A DNA stretch of 64,000 nt from Micromonospora sp. WMMD1155 (GTDB lineage: Bacteria > Actinomycetota > Actinomycetes > Mycobacteriales > Micromonosporaceae): the NCBI RefSeq assembly GCF_029581275.1, contig NZ_CP120742.1:3890001-3954000 (forward strand). Reading direction: 5' to 3'. The notes beneath the pieces were generated by a model that saw only the letters and a list, made by a program, of their open reading frames with translations, had not been told where the DNA came from and ran no database searches. This document shows, one piece after another, positions 37,246 through 45,200 of the stretch. Position numbers and translations under genes: made by a program. Position 1 is the first letter of the stretch. Each line of letters opens with the position of its first letter.

Positions 37246-38511
37246 TCAGCCAGCGGTCTCCGCGGGAACCCGGTCCTGACCGCCGTCGGTCTTCTTGGCC
37301 TCCGGCTTGCCCGTCGCCGGAGCCGCCGCGGCCGGCACCCCCGGAACGATGCCGGCGAGCCCGGAGAGCATCTGGCCCAGCTGCGAGGTGACAGCGTCCT
37401 TCTGCCGGGTGAGGTCCTCGACCTCGCGGCGGGCGGCCTGCGTGGTCAGCTCCGCCTCCGTGCGGGCCTCGGTGAGCAGGCGCTGCGACTCGGCCTTGGC
37501 CTCGTTGAGGGTCTTCTCGGAGTGCGCCTTGGCCTTGTCCACAGTCTCGGCGGCGTTGCGCTCCGACTCGACCCGCCGAGCCTCGGCGCGTTGCTCGATC
37601 TCCTTGGCGCGCTCCTGCGCCGCCCGGGCACGCTGCTCGGCCTCGCTGACCAGCTTCTGGGTCTGCGCGACCTGGGCGGCGTGGCGCTCGGACTCCTCGC
37701 GCTCGGCCTTCTCCCGCCGCTCGGCGAGCTGGAGCTCCAGCGCCTGGAGGTCCTTGTCGCGCTTGTCCCGTGCGTCGGTCAGCAGCTTGGTCGCCTCGGC
37801 ACGCTTCTCCTCGGCCTCGCGGGCGGCCTTCGCCCGCTGCTGGGTGATCTCACGCTCGGCGGTCGCCCGGAGGGTCGCCACCTCCCGCTCGACAGTCGAC
37901 TTCAGCTCGGCCACCTCGTGCGCGGTGACGGTGCGCAGCTGCTTGGTCTCGCGGTCGGCGTCCGCGCGAAGCGTGTCCGCCTCGCGGCGGGCCTGCACCC
38001 GGACCTCGGCGGCCTCCCGCTCGGCGGCGGTACGCAGGTTGCCCGCCTCGCGCTCCGCGCTGGCCTTCATGGCGGCGGCCTCGGCGCGGGCCTTGTCGGT
38101 GATCTCGCGGGCCTCGAGGCGAGCGGCGGAGAGGATGCCCTCGGACTCGCGCTTGGCCTCGTTGCGGTGGTCGTTGGCCTGCTCCTCGGCGAGCCGGAGA
38201 ATCTGCTCGACGCGGGTGCCGAGCCCGGAGAGGGTGGGCCGGTTGTTCTCTTCGAGCTGCTTGTTCGTGTCGGTGAGCTTCTGCTCCAACGCGCTCATGC
38301 GCTGCTCGGCTTGGCGGAGGCGGCGCTGGGCGTCGTTCATCCGCTGCTCGGCCTCGGCACGGGCCTGCTCGGACTGGGTGAGCGCGGCGGTCATCCGGCC
38401 GAGGAAGTCGTCGACCTGGTGAGTGTTGTATCCGCGCAGACCCACGGTGAAATCTGGCTGCGAGTTCGCGTTATCGAAGAACGCGAGAGGGGAGGACTGC
38501 TGCTGGGGCAT
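37246..38511 (-). CDS. DivIVA-domain coiled-coil protein (FilP/Scy family)
   Basis: 421 residues. N-terminal DivIVA-type segment (FTVGLRGYNTHQVDDFLGRM, about residues 21-40), then about 330 residues of Glu/Ala/Arg-rich coiled coil, and an Ala/Pro/Lys tail. It precedes the longer Scy-like gene on the same strand by 176 bp. In Streptomyces filP and scy are also neighbours and lie near mce, thiolase and meaB genes, as here. It is intermediate in length between known FilP (about 310) and Scy (about 1300), so I do not assign either symbol. ATG start with weak RBS. Confidence 0.8.
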   Translation of the reverse strand: MPQQQSSPLAFFDNANSQPDFTVGLRGYNTHQVDDFLGRMTAALTQSEQARAEAEQRMNDAQRRLRQAEQRMSALEQKLTDTNKQLEENNRPTLSGLGTRVEQILRLAEEQANDHRNEAKRESEGILSAARLEAREITDKARAEAAAMKASAEREAGNLRTAAEREAAEVRVQARREADTLRADADRETKQLRTVTAHEVAELKSTVEREVATLRATAEREITQQRAKAAREAEEKRAEATKLLTDARDKRDKDLQALELQLAERREKAEREESERHAAQVAQTQKLVSEAEQRARAAQERAKEIEQRAEARRVESERNAAETVDKAKAHSEKTLNEAKAESQRLLTEARTEAELTTQAARREVEDLTRQKDAVTSQLGQMLSGLAGIVPGVPAAAAPATGKPEAKKTDGGQDRVPAETAG

Positions 38512-38853
38512 TGGGACATACTGGCAGACGCCCCAGGGTGGTTCGCAAGAGCGGTGCGGAGCTTTCGTGCCCTGTTTACATGGTCAACTTCGGCGATCGG
38601 CGGAGCCGGACCAATCGGCGATCTTGGCAGCTCCCGGGCGGGGCGCACGCCGTGCGGCGTGATCCGGAAAAGGGCCCCGAGGTCACCCCGAGGCCCTTTG
38701 TCGGATCCCAGGGCGGCCTTGCGCTAATCAGATGGAAGAACAATGCCGAGCACCACAATGGCCACCGGGTGCTCGTCCGTCCGGCCGGTGGCCGGCTCGG
38801 TGCCAGCCGGTCGGGCCCGCTCGGTGCCGACCAGCCCAGCCGGACGGGCCCGC
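38512..38853. other. Intergenic region between the FilP/Scy-like gene and ccr
   Basis: 342 bp. It contains a terminator-like hairpin for ccr (about 38665-38700: AAAGGGCC ... GGCCCTTT with an imperfect inner stem). A 20-bp direct repeat CCGGTCGGGCCCGCTCGGTG (38807-38826; second copy 38840-38859, 18/20) runs into the ccr stop. The promoter of the coiled-coil operon presumably lies at 38512-38600. No gene seen. Confidence 0.55.
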
Positions 38854-40299
38854 TCAGTGTCCGCGGAACCGGTTGATCGCGTCCTCGTGCTGGGCGCGCA
38901 GTTCCCCGTCGCGTACACCCAGCCCGTCGGTGGGGGCGAGGCACCGCACGCCGACCTTGCCCTGGTGGGCGTTGCGGTGCACCTCGTACGCGGCCTGGCC
39001 GGTGCGCTCCAGCGGGTAGGTGCGGGAGACCGTCGGGTGCACCTTGCCGAGCGCGACCAGCCGGTTGGCCTGCCACGCCTCGTGGTAGTTGGCGAAGTGG
39101 CTGCCGACGATCCGCTTCAGGTGCATCCACAGGTAACGGTTGTCGTACTGGTGCTGGAAGCCGCTCGTGGACGCGCAGGTGACGATGGTGCCGCCACGCC
39201 GGGCCACGAAGACGCTGGCGCCGAACGTCTCCCGACCCGGGTGCTCGAAGACGATGTCCGGGTCCTCGCCGCCGGTCAGCTCGCGGATCCGCTCGCCGAA
39301 GCGTCGCCACTCGTCCGGGTCCTGCGTCTCCTCGTCCTGCCAGAAGCGGAAGCCCTCCGCGGCGCGGTCGATGACCAGCTCCGCGCCCATCCGGCGGCAC
39401 AGCTCGGCCTTCTCCGGCGAGGAGACGACACAGACCGGAATCGCGCCGCCGTTCAACGCCATCTGGGTGGCGTACCCGCCGAGGCCGCCGGAGGCGCCCC
39501 AGATCAGCACCACGTCACCCTGCTTCATGTTGGCGCCGTGGTGCGAGACGAGCTGCCGGTACGCGGTGGAGTTGACCAGGCCGGGGCTGGCCGCCTCCTC
39601 CCAGCTCAGGTGCCGTGGCTTCGGCATGAGCTGGTTGGCCTTGACCACCGCCAGCTCGGCCAGCCCGCCGAAGTTGGTCTCGAAGCCCCAGATCCGCTGC
39701 TGCGGGTCGAGCATGGTGTCGTCGTGTCCGGCCGCGTCCTCCAACTCGACGGAGAGGCAGTGCGCGACCACCTCGTCGCCGGGTGCCCAGCGGGTCACCC
39801 CGGGACCGACGCGCAGCACCACGCCCGCCGCGTCCGAGCCGACCACGTGGTACGGCAGGTCGTGCCGACGGGTCAGCTCGGAGATCCGGCCGTAGCGCTG
39901 GAGGAACTTGAAGGTGGGCAGCGGCTCGAAGATGCTGGTCCACACGGTGTTGTAGTTGATCGCACTGGCCATGACGGCGACCAGCGCCTCGCCCGCCGCC
40001 AGCTCCGGCGTCGGCACCTCCTGTACGTGCAGCGCCTTGCGGGGGTCCTTGTCGCGGGTGGCCATCCCGTCGAACATCCGGGACTCCTCGGCGCGGACCA
40101 CCACGCCCCGGTAGCTCTGCGGTACGGGCAGCGCGGCGACGCCGGCGAGTTCGCGGTCCGGATCGTTCGAGTCCTCCGCCGCCATGATCGCTTCGAGGAT
40201 GTCCTGCACGGTGACCTCCGGTTCGTCCGCACCCGCACGGGCCCGGGTGCTGCCATCGTCGGCGCCGGTGGGCACGACCACCATGTCGGCGTTCGACAC
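38854..40299 (-). CDS. ccr: Crotonyl-CoA carboxylase/reductase
   Basis: About 481 residues. NADPH-dependent reductive carboxylation of crotonyl-CoA to (2S)-ethylmalonyl-CoA, the key step of the ethylmalonyl-CoA pathway and of extender-unit supply. An MDR-type dehydrogenase with INYNTVWTSIFEP, GSDAAGVVLRVGPGV, HCLSVELEDAAGHDDTMLD, WGASGGLGGYATQ and the Ccr-specific IVFEHPGRETFGASVFV and SHFANYHEAW. It is close to Streptomyces Ccr throughout. N-terminus uncertain: GTG 40299 (chosen) or ATG 40284; both give an extension over the 447-residue Streptomyces form. The shared operator lies 40 bp upstream. Confidence 0.95.
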   Translation of the reverse strand: MSNADMVVVPTGADDGSTRARAGADEPEVTVQDILEAIMAAEDSNDPDRELAGVAALPVPQSYRGVVVRAEESRMFDGMATRDKDPRKALHVQEVPTPELAAGEALVAVMASAINYNTVWTSIFEPLPTFKFLQRYGRISELTRRHDLPYHVVGSDAAGVVLRVGPGVTRWAPGDEVVAHCLSVELEDAAGHDDTMLDPQQRIWGFETNFGGLAELAVVKANQLMPKPRHLSWEEAASPGLVNSTAYRQLVSHHGANMKQGDVVLIWGASGGLGGYATQMALNGGAIPVCVVSSPEKAELCRRMGAELVIDRAAEGFRFWQDEETQDPDEWRRFGERIRELTGGEDPDIVFEHPGRETFGASVFVARRGGTIVTCASTSGFQHQYDNRYLWMHLKRIVGSHFANYHEAWQANRLVALGKVHPTVSRTYPLERTGQAAYEVHRNAHQGKVGVRCLAPTDGLGVRDGELRAQHEDAINRFRGH

Positions 40300-40331
40300 A
40301 TCCGGCACCGGTCGCGCTCCGGTGGGGCCGG

Positions 40332-40352
40332 ACGTTACTGAACGGTAGCTAG
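40332..40352 (-). promoter_or_regulatory. Shared operator and possible -10 of ccr
   Basis: On the minus strand CTAGCTACCGTTCA (40352-40339) matches the acyl-CoA operator at 11 of 14 positions; TAACGT (40337-40332) directly after it could be the -10 box. The geometry differs from the three sites with 11-bp spacing. Confidence 0.45.
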
Positions 40353-40485
40353 GCCCGGAAGTCCTCTGTGAAAAACTGCATCCGCCGATGCGTGAAGGTG
40401 TCCGACCAGCCCGCCAACCGCGCACTGACGTGCGCGCAGGCAGGGCCGACGTCCCACGCCTCGCCTGCGTGCGCGGGCGGAGGCA

Positions 40486-40545
40486 GCAACTTCGGGGATG
40501 TTGCTGTCTCAGACGCGACGGTGGCAGCAACATCCCCGCAGTTGC
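40486..40545. repeat. 60-bp hairpin downstream of mce
   Basis: Arms of 21 bp (40486-40506 and 40525-40545) match at 20 positions: GCAACTTCGGGGATGTTGCTG and complement. The loop is 18 bases. Its position, between the mce 3' end and the ccr promoter, fits a terminator, but the long, internally structured arms also suggest a dispersed palindromic repeat. Confidence 0.7.
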
Positions 40546-40672
40546 GCGGATCTTGGGGGGCGGGGCGGCGGGGGGCGGCGGGTGTGGCCCCGGCGCGGCC
40601 CGCGCGGGGCCGTGCGCGGGCCGCGCGGAGGCGGCACGGCCCGTGTGGCCCCGGCGCGGGGGCGGGGTGGGG
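40546..40672. other. G-rich spacer after mce
   Basis: The plus strand has closely spaced G-runs at about 40554-40583 and 40664-40683 (runs of 4-6 G), able in principle to form a G-quadruplex. GTGTGGCCCCGGCGCGG occurs twice as a direct repeat. No coding potential is seen. Together with the hairpin and the ccr promoter this fills the 373-bp gap between the two genes. Confidence 0.5.
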
Positions 40673-41149
40673 TCAGTGGGGGGTGCGGGCGGGTTCCACC
40701 AGTTCCACGAGGACGCCGCCGGCGTCCTTCGGGTGGACGAAGTTGATCCGGCTGTCCGCGGTGCCGCGTCGCGGGGTGTCGAAGAGGAGTCGCATCCCCC
40801 GCTCGCGCAGTGCGGCGCAGGCCGCGTCGACGTCCACCACGGTGTACGCGACCTGCTGCACGCCCGGCCCGTTGCGGTCCAGGAACTTGGCGATCGTCGA
40901 TTCCGGGGTCAGCGGTGCGAGCAACTGCACGCAGCCGCCCTCGGTGGTCGGTCCGACGGACAGCATCGCCTCGCGGACGCCCTGCTCCTCGTTCGTCTCG
41001 ACGTGCACGCAACGCATGCCGAACGTCCGTTGGTAGAAGTCGATCGCGGCGTCCAGGTCGGCGACGGCGATCCCGACATGGTCGATCTTGCGAAGCCCGA
41101 TGTCTGTGACGTAGTCCGCACCGGGCTCGGCGGGGGAGTTCTCAGCCAT
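40673..41149 (-). CDS. mce: Methylmalonyl-CoA/ethylmalonyl-CoA epimerase
   Basis: 158 residues of the vicinal-oxygen-chelate fold. Interconverts the 2R/2S forms of methylmalonyl- and ethylmalonyl-CoA, linking Ccr (2S product) to the mutase (2R substrate). Metal-binding motifs: IDHVGIAV (His), GGCVQLLAP and the Glu in GGVLVELV. The next helix pair (LDAAIDFYQRTFGM) is typical. ATG at 41149 is 6 bp after CAGACT (leaderless); an upstream ATG at 41170 would overlap the promoter. Divergent from the thiolase gene with a shared operator between them. Confidence 0.94.
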   Translation of the reverse strand: MAENSPAEPGADYVTDIGLRKIDHVGIAVADLDAAIDFYQRTFGMRCVHVETNEEQGVREAMLSVGPTTEGGCVQLLAPLTPESTIAKFLDRNGPGVQQVAYTVVDVDAACAALRERGMRLLFDTPRRGTADSRINFVHPKDAGGVLVELVEPARTPH

Positions 41150-41155
41150 GGCGCT

Positions 41156-41177
41156 AGTCTGACCGAACAATCGTTAA
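41156..41177. promoter_or_regulatory. Shared operator in the mce/thiolase divergent promoter
   Basis: Minus-strand CTTAACGATTGTTCGGT contains the acyl-CoA operator (41164-41177), ending 2 bp from the mce -10 box CAGACT (41156-41161). A regulator bound here could affect both mce and the thiolase gene, whose start is 35 bp away. Confidence 0.5.
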
Positions 41178-41211
41178 GGCGTACAGCTAGGCACCCCCTT
41201 CGGAGGCAGGC

Positions 41212-42396
41212 ATGGCTTCGGTGATCGTCAGCGGCGCGCGGACCCCGATGGGGCGGCTGCTGGGCAACCTCAAGGACCTTCCGGCCACGAAGCTCGGCGG
41301 TATCGCCATCAAGGCGGCGCTGGAGCGTGCCGGCGTCAGCCCGGACCAGGTCCAGTACGTGATCATGGGGCAGGTGTTGCAGGCCGGCGCCGGTCAGATC
41401 CCGGCGCGGCAGGCGGCGGTCGAGGCTGGCGTGCCGATGTCGGTGCCGGCGCTGACCATCAACAAGGTCTGCCTCTCCGGCCTGGACGCCATCGCCCTGG
41501 CCGACCAGCTGATCCGCGCCGGTGAGTTCGACATCGTGGTGGCCGGCGGCATGGAGTCGATGACCAACGCCCCGCACCTGCTGATGGGCCAGCGCACCGG
41601 CTACAAGTACGGCGACGTGGTGGTCAAGGACCACATGGCGCACGACGGGCTGAGTGACGCCTGGGACTGCTGCTCGATGGGCGAGTCGACCGAGCGGCTC
41701 GGCGTCAAGCACGACATCTCCCGCACGGAGCAGGACGCCTTCGCCGCCGCCAGCCACCAGCGGGCCGCCGCCGCGCAGAAGAACGGCCACTTCGCCGACG
41801 AGATCACCCCGGTGGTCATCCCGCAGCGCAAGGGTGACCCGCTGGTGATCAGCGAGGACGAGGGCATCCGCCCGGACACCACCGTCGAGTCGCTGGCCAA
41901 GCTGCGCCCGGCCTTCACCAAGGACGGCACCATCACCGCCGGCAGCTCGTCGCCGATCTCCGACGGCGCGGCCGCGGTGCTCGTGATGAGCAAGGCCAAG
42001 GCCACCGAGCTGGGGCTGACCTGGTTGGCCGAGGTCGGCGCGCACGGCAACGTGGCGGGCCCGGACAACTCCCTGCACTCGCAGCCGTCCAACGCGATCA
42101 ACCACGCCCTGAAGAAGGGTGGCCTGAGCGTCGCGGACCTCGACCTCATCGAGATCAACGAGGCGTTCGCCCAGGTCGGCATCCAGTCCACCCGTGACCT
42201 CGGAGTCAGCCCGGACAAGGTCAACGTCAACGGCGGCGCGATCGCGCTCGGGCACCCGATCGGCATGTCCGGCGCTCGTCTCGTACTCACGCTCGCGCTG
42301 GAGCTCAAGCGGCGCGGTGGTGGCACCGGCGCGGCGGCGCTCTGCGGCGGCGGTGGCCAGGGTGACGCGCTGATCATTCACGTGCCGGGCCAGTGA
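41212..42396 (+). CDS. Acetyl-CoA C-acetyltransferase (thiolase II)
   Basis: 394 residues. Condenses two acetyl-CoA to acetoacetyl-CoA or the reverse. Acyl-carrying Cys in [12 protein letters not shown], His in [16 protein letters not shown], and the second Cys in CGGGGQGDA. The usual NKVCGSGL is changed to NKVCLSGL, as in some actinobacterial AtoB proteins. Good RBS GGAGGCAGG before the ATG. The stop overlaps the meaB start (GTGA), and the two form an operon. It supplies the substrate for the 3-hydroxybutyryl-CoA dehydrogenases and Ccr. Confidence 0.94.
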   Translation: MASVIVSGARTPMGRLLGNLKDLPATKLGGIAIKAALERAGVSPDQVQYVIMGQVLQAGAGQIPARQAAVEAGVPMSVPALTINKVCLSGLDAIALADQLIRAGEFDIVVAGGMESMTNAPHLLMGQRTGYKYGDVVVKDHMAHDGLSDAWDCCSMGESTERLGVKHDISRTEQDAFAAASHQRAAAAQKNGHFADEITPVVIPQRKGDPLVISEDEGIRPDTTVESLAKLRPAFTKDGTITAGSSSPISDGAAAVLVMSKAKATELGLTWLAEVGAHGNVAGPDNSLHSQPSNAINHALKKGGLSVADLDLIEINEAFAQVGIQSTRDLGVSPDKVNVNGGAIALGHPIGMSGARLVLTLALELKRRGGGTGAAALCGGGGQGDALIIHVPGQ

Positions 42397-43397
42397 GCGG
42401 AACGGCCGAGCAGGTGCCGGCGGCGGGCGCCACGTCGGTACGCCGCAGTCGGGACGTACCGCTGCTGGTGGAACGGGCCCGCGCAGGTGACCCCCGCGCG
42501 GTGGCCCGGCTGATCACGTTGGTGGAGAACGGCGACACGCTGCTGCCGGAGATCGCCGCGGCGCTGGCCCCGTACGCCGGGCAGGCCCAGGTGGTCGGGT
42601 TGACCGGCTCGCCCGGGGTGGGCAAGTCGACCACCACGAACGAGTTGGTACGCGCCCTGCGGGCACGCGGGCACCGGGTCGGCGTGCTGGCGGTCGACCC
42701 GTCCAGCCCGTTCACCGGCGGCGCGATCCTCGGCGACCGGGTGCGGATGCAGGACCACGCCACCGATCCGGGCGTCTACATCCGGTCCATGTCCAGCCGG
42801 GGGCACCTCGGCGGTCTGGCGGCGGCGACGCCGCAGGCGGTCCGGGTGCTGGAGGGCGCCGGTTGTGACGTGGTGCTGGTGGAGACCGTCGGCGTCGGGC
42901 AGGCCGAGGTCGAGGTCGCCTCGCTCGCCGACACCACGCTGGTGCTGCTCGCGCCGGGGATGGGCGACGCGATCCAGGCGGTCAAGGCGGGCATCCTGGA
43001 GATCGCCGACGTCTTCGTGGTCAACAAGGCCGACCGGGACGGCGCCGACGCCACGGTGCGCGACATCCAGGGCATGATCGCCCTCGGTGAACGCGGTCCG
43101 GGGCAGTGGCGACCGCAGGTGGTCCGCGCGATCGCGGCCCGTGGCGAGGGCATCGACGACATCGCGGCCGCGATCGACAAGCACCGCGGCTGGTTGGTCG
43201 AGCACGGCGAGCTGCGCCGCCGGCAGGAGGCGCGGGCCGCCGCCGAGATCGAGGCCATCGCGCTCGGCGCCCTCCGCGCCCGGATCGGCTCACTGCGCGA
43301 CGGTACGGAGTTGGCCACGCTCGCGACGAAGGTCGCCGAGGGCGCGACCGACCCGTACACGGCGGCGGACGACCTGCTCGCCCAGCTCGCTCGCTGA
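42393..43397 (+). CDS. meaB: MeaB GTPase, chaperone of B12-dependent acyl-CoA mutases
   Basis: 334 residues of the G3E ArgK/MeaB family. It protects and reloads methylmalonyl-, ethylmalonyl- or isobutyryl-CoA mutase with adenosylcobalamin. Walker [10 protein letters not shown], switch region [32 protein letters not shown] and [10 protein letters not shown] are all present. GTG start within the thiolase stop. No mutase gene is next to it; potential clients are the ecm and icmA products encoded 21 kb upstream and 2 kb downstream. Confidence 0.95.
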   Translation: MSGTAEQVPAAGATSVRRSRDVPLLVERARAGDPRAVARLITLVENGDTLLPEIAAALAPYAGQAQVVGLTGSPGVGKSTTTNELVRALRARGHRVGVLAVDPSSPFTGGAILGDRVRMQDHATDPGVYIRSMSSRGHLGGLAAATPQAVRVLEGAGCDVVLVETVGVGQAEVEVASLADTTLVLLAPGMGDAIQAVKAGILEIADVFVVNKADRDGADATVRDIQGMIALGERGPGQWRPQVVRAIAARGEGIDDIAAAIDKHRGWLVEHGELRRRQEARAAAEIEAIALGALRARIGSLRDGTELATLATKVAEGATDPYTAADDLLAQLAR

Positions 43398-43410
43398 GCC
43401 GGTAACGCGA

Positions 43411-43443
43411 CGGGGCCGACGCCGATCACCGGCGACGGCCCCG
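43411..43443 (+). terminator. Hairpin after meaB
   Basis: Stem CGGGGCCGACGCC / GGCGACGGCCCCG (12 of 13 paired) with a 7-base loop, 14 bp after the meaB stop. Confidence 0.65.
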
Positions 43444-43457
43444 CGTCAGCTGGGTCT

Positions 43458-43502
43458 GAGGCCTGTTTCATAAGGCCGGCTAGTTCTTGTGGAACAGGCT
43501 TC
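43458..43502. repeat. 45-bp mini-palindrome related to the 164-bp element
   Basis: Inverted repeats GAGGCCTGTTTCATAAG (43458-43474) and CTTGTGGAACAGGCTTC (43486-43502) flank an 11-bp centre. Read on the minus strand, 43474-43499 is 24/26 identical to 3221-3246. It looks like a related element in which the middle has been lost. Its right end overlaps the stop codon of the SapA-like gene. Confidence 0.7.
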
Positions 43503-43899
43503 AGCCGCAGTGGCCCCAGGGGCTGGTCCACACGGTGCCCCGGCTGAGTCCGCCGAACTGGACGCACTTTCCGGCGGCCGCGGCCCGCACCGGTCCCGCG
43601 TAGTACTTGTAGGGGTCCTCGTCGAAGGCGCCGAGATCGTTCGACAGGATCAGGTATGCGCCGACCATGGTGGCCTTGCCCCGGTCCGCGGTCTTGATGG
43701 TGACCACGCAGTTGTAGCCGTTGGACTTGTAGAGCAGGTACACCGTCGCGCCGGGCAGCCCGTGACTGTCGATGACGTAGTACCCGGAGCCGCAGAGGGC
43801 GCTGGGCGACTCGGCCGCCTGGGCCGGGCTGGCCGCGCCGAGCAGCGCGCCGACCGACAGGGTGACTGCCGTGGCGAAACTCAACAACTTCCTGCGCAT
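43501..43899 (-). CDS. Secreted SapA-like protein (spore-associated protein A family)
   Basis: 132 residues with a signal peptide (MRRKLLSFATAVTLSVGALL, cleavage after ASPAQA). The mature part of about 103 residues has the family pattern CGSGYYVIDSH, YLLYKSNGYNCVVTI, YKYYAGPV, GKCVQFGG and a C-terminal HCG, with four conserved Cys that probably form two disulfides. It resembles Streptomyces spore-associated protein A, of unknown biochemical function. ATG at 43899 with GAGGTC upstream; an ATG 18 bp earlier is possible. Convergent with meaB. Confidence 0.75.
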   Translation of the reverse strand: MRRKLLSFATAVTLSVGALLGAASPAQAAESPSALCGSGYYVIDSHGLPGATVYLLYKSNGYNCVVTIKTADRGKATMVGAYLILSNDLGAFDEDPYKYYAGPVRAAAAGKCVQFGGLSRGTVWTSPWGHCG

Positions 43900-44130
43900 T
43901 AAACAGACCTCAATCATGGCGCCTAGGGGCGTCCAACGTGGACACATCGGGGTCGCAGCCTAGTCGCCAAGATCAGCCTGCGTGGTCCCTCGGCGGCGCG
44001 TCGCGCGCCCGGAGGCGAAGGTCGCTCCGGTTTTAGTAGGCTCGCGGCGCGTGGTCGGCGGCGAGGCTGGCGCGCGGCGGGCTGACAAGACGGTCGGTCC
44101 ACAATGGGTCGCACCAGGGGAGATGTGATC

Positions 44131-44547
44131 ATGACGGACGCGGTGGAGAACGCCGGTACGGTGCCGCCCGCGACGGGTGCGGCGCGGGGCGTCACGTCGG
44201 TTTCCGACGAGGTCGTGGAGAAGATCGCCGGAACCGCCGCCCGTGCGGTGCCCGGTGTCGCCGATCTCGGTGGTGACGTGGCCCGGTTCTTCAACAGTGT
44301 GCTGGACAAGGTCGGCCTGGACGAGGTGGGCGACGCCAGCCGGGGTGTCTCGGCCGAGGTGAAGGGTGGATCCGCCGTCATCAACGTGGTCCTGGTGATC
44401 GACGCCGGGCACGTCGTCGCGGACGTGACCGAGGCCGTGCGGGTCGCCGTGATCGAGGCGGTGGAGAAGTACGGCCTGACGGTCACCCAGGTCAACGTCA
44501 CTGTCGACGACATCGAGCTGAACCCGCCCGGGGCGGCCGGGGCCTGA
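44131..44547 (+). CDS. Asp23/Gls24 family envelope stress response protein, paralogue 1
   Basis: 138 residues. An N-terminal disordered stretch (1-25) is followed by the Asp23 domain: VSDEVVEKIAGTAARAVPGVADL, GGSAVINVVLVIDAGHVVADV and VTQVNVTVDDIEL. Members are small cytosolic proteins tethered to membrane partners; role in actinobacteria unclear. RBS AGGGGAGA precedes the ATG. A TAGGCT box lies at 44037-44042, and an identical box in a similar context precedes the second paralogue. Confidence 0.85.
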   Translation: MTDAVENAGTVPPATGAARGVTSVSDEVVEKIAGTAARAVPGVADLGGDVARFFNSVLDKVGLDEVGDASRGVSAEVKGGSAVINVVLVIDAGHVVADVTEAVRVAVIEAVEKYGLTVTQVNVTVDDIELNPPGAAGA

Positions 44548-44697
44548 GGCGTAGCGGTTGGGCGGCGCATCCCGAGCCGCCCGTAACCCGGTCCACCGAA
44601 GACACTCCGACGGCACGTCGGGCTTGTAGGCTCGCACCGCCCCACCGAGGTGGAGGCCGGGTGTCTCGGCGCGGTGATGCGAGGAAGGGGAGCGGTG

Positions 44698-45099
44698 GTG
44701 GACCACGAGGCGACGCAGGAGCTGACCGTGGCGTCGGTGCCGGTCGGCGGGACGACGAAGGTCGCGGACGAGGTGGTCGAGAAGATCGCCGTCGCGGCGG
44801 CCAGGGCGGTGCCCGGCGTGGTCGAGCTGGGCGGGGACGTCGCCCGGTTCTTCAACGCGGTGTTCGACCGGGTCGGGCTGGACCAGTTGGGCGACGCCCG
44901 GCGGGGCTGCTCCGCCTATCTGACCGGGGACGCCGCCGTGATCAACCTGGTGCTGGTGATCGAGGGCGGTCGCCCGGTGCCGGAGGTCACCGGCGAGGTG
45001 CGCGCCCAGGTGACGGCGGCGGTCGAGGCGTACGGGTTGCGGGTCGACGAGGTCAACATCCGAGTCGACGACGTGGCGATGGGTGACTCCACCGCGTAG
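44698..45099 (+). CDS. Asp23/Gls24 family protein, paralogue 2
   Basis: 133 residues, very similar to the preceding gene: VADEVVEKIAVAAARAVPGVVEL, GGDVARFFNAVFDRVGLDQLGDA, DAAVINLVLVIEGG and VDEVNIRVDDVA. Clearly a tandem duplicate with its own TAGGCT promoter box (44627-44632). GTG at 44698 (or 44695) after GAGGAAGGGG. The 150-bp gap between the two holds only this promoter. One Cys (RRGCSAYL) is new in this copy. Confidence 0.83.
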   Translation: MDHEATQELTVASVPVGGTTKVADEVVEKIAVAAARAVPGVVELGGDVARFFNAVFDRVGLDQLGDARRGCSAYLTGDAAVINLVLVIEGGRPVPEVTGEVRAQVTAAVEAYGLRVDEVNIRVDDVAMGDSTA

Positions 45100-45132
45100 G
45101 CGGCAGCCGATTACCCGCCGGTAGGCGGTGAC

Positions 45133-45163
45133 TTAGCGATCGTTCAGGTGAGGGCTCTACACT
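45133..45163 (+). promoter_or_regulatory. Shared operator plus -10 box of icmA
   Basis: TTAGCGATCGTTCA (45133-45146), the best match to the shared operator, then 11 bp and the -10 box TACACT (45158-45163). Confidence 0.62.
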
Positions 45164-45200
45164 CGACGTGCAGTCGAGGACCCGAGGAGGAGCCCTGCTC

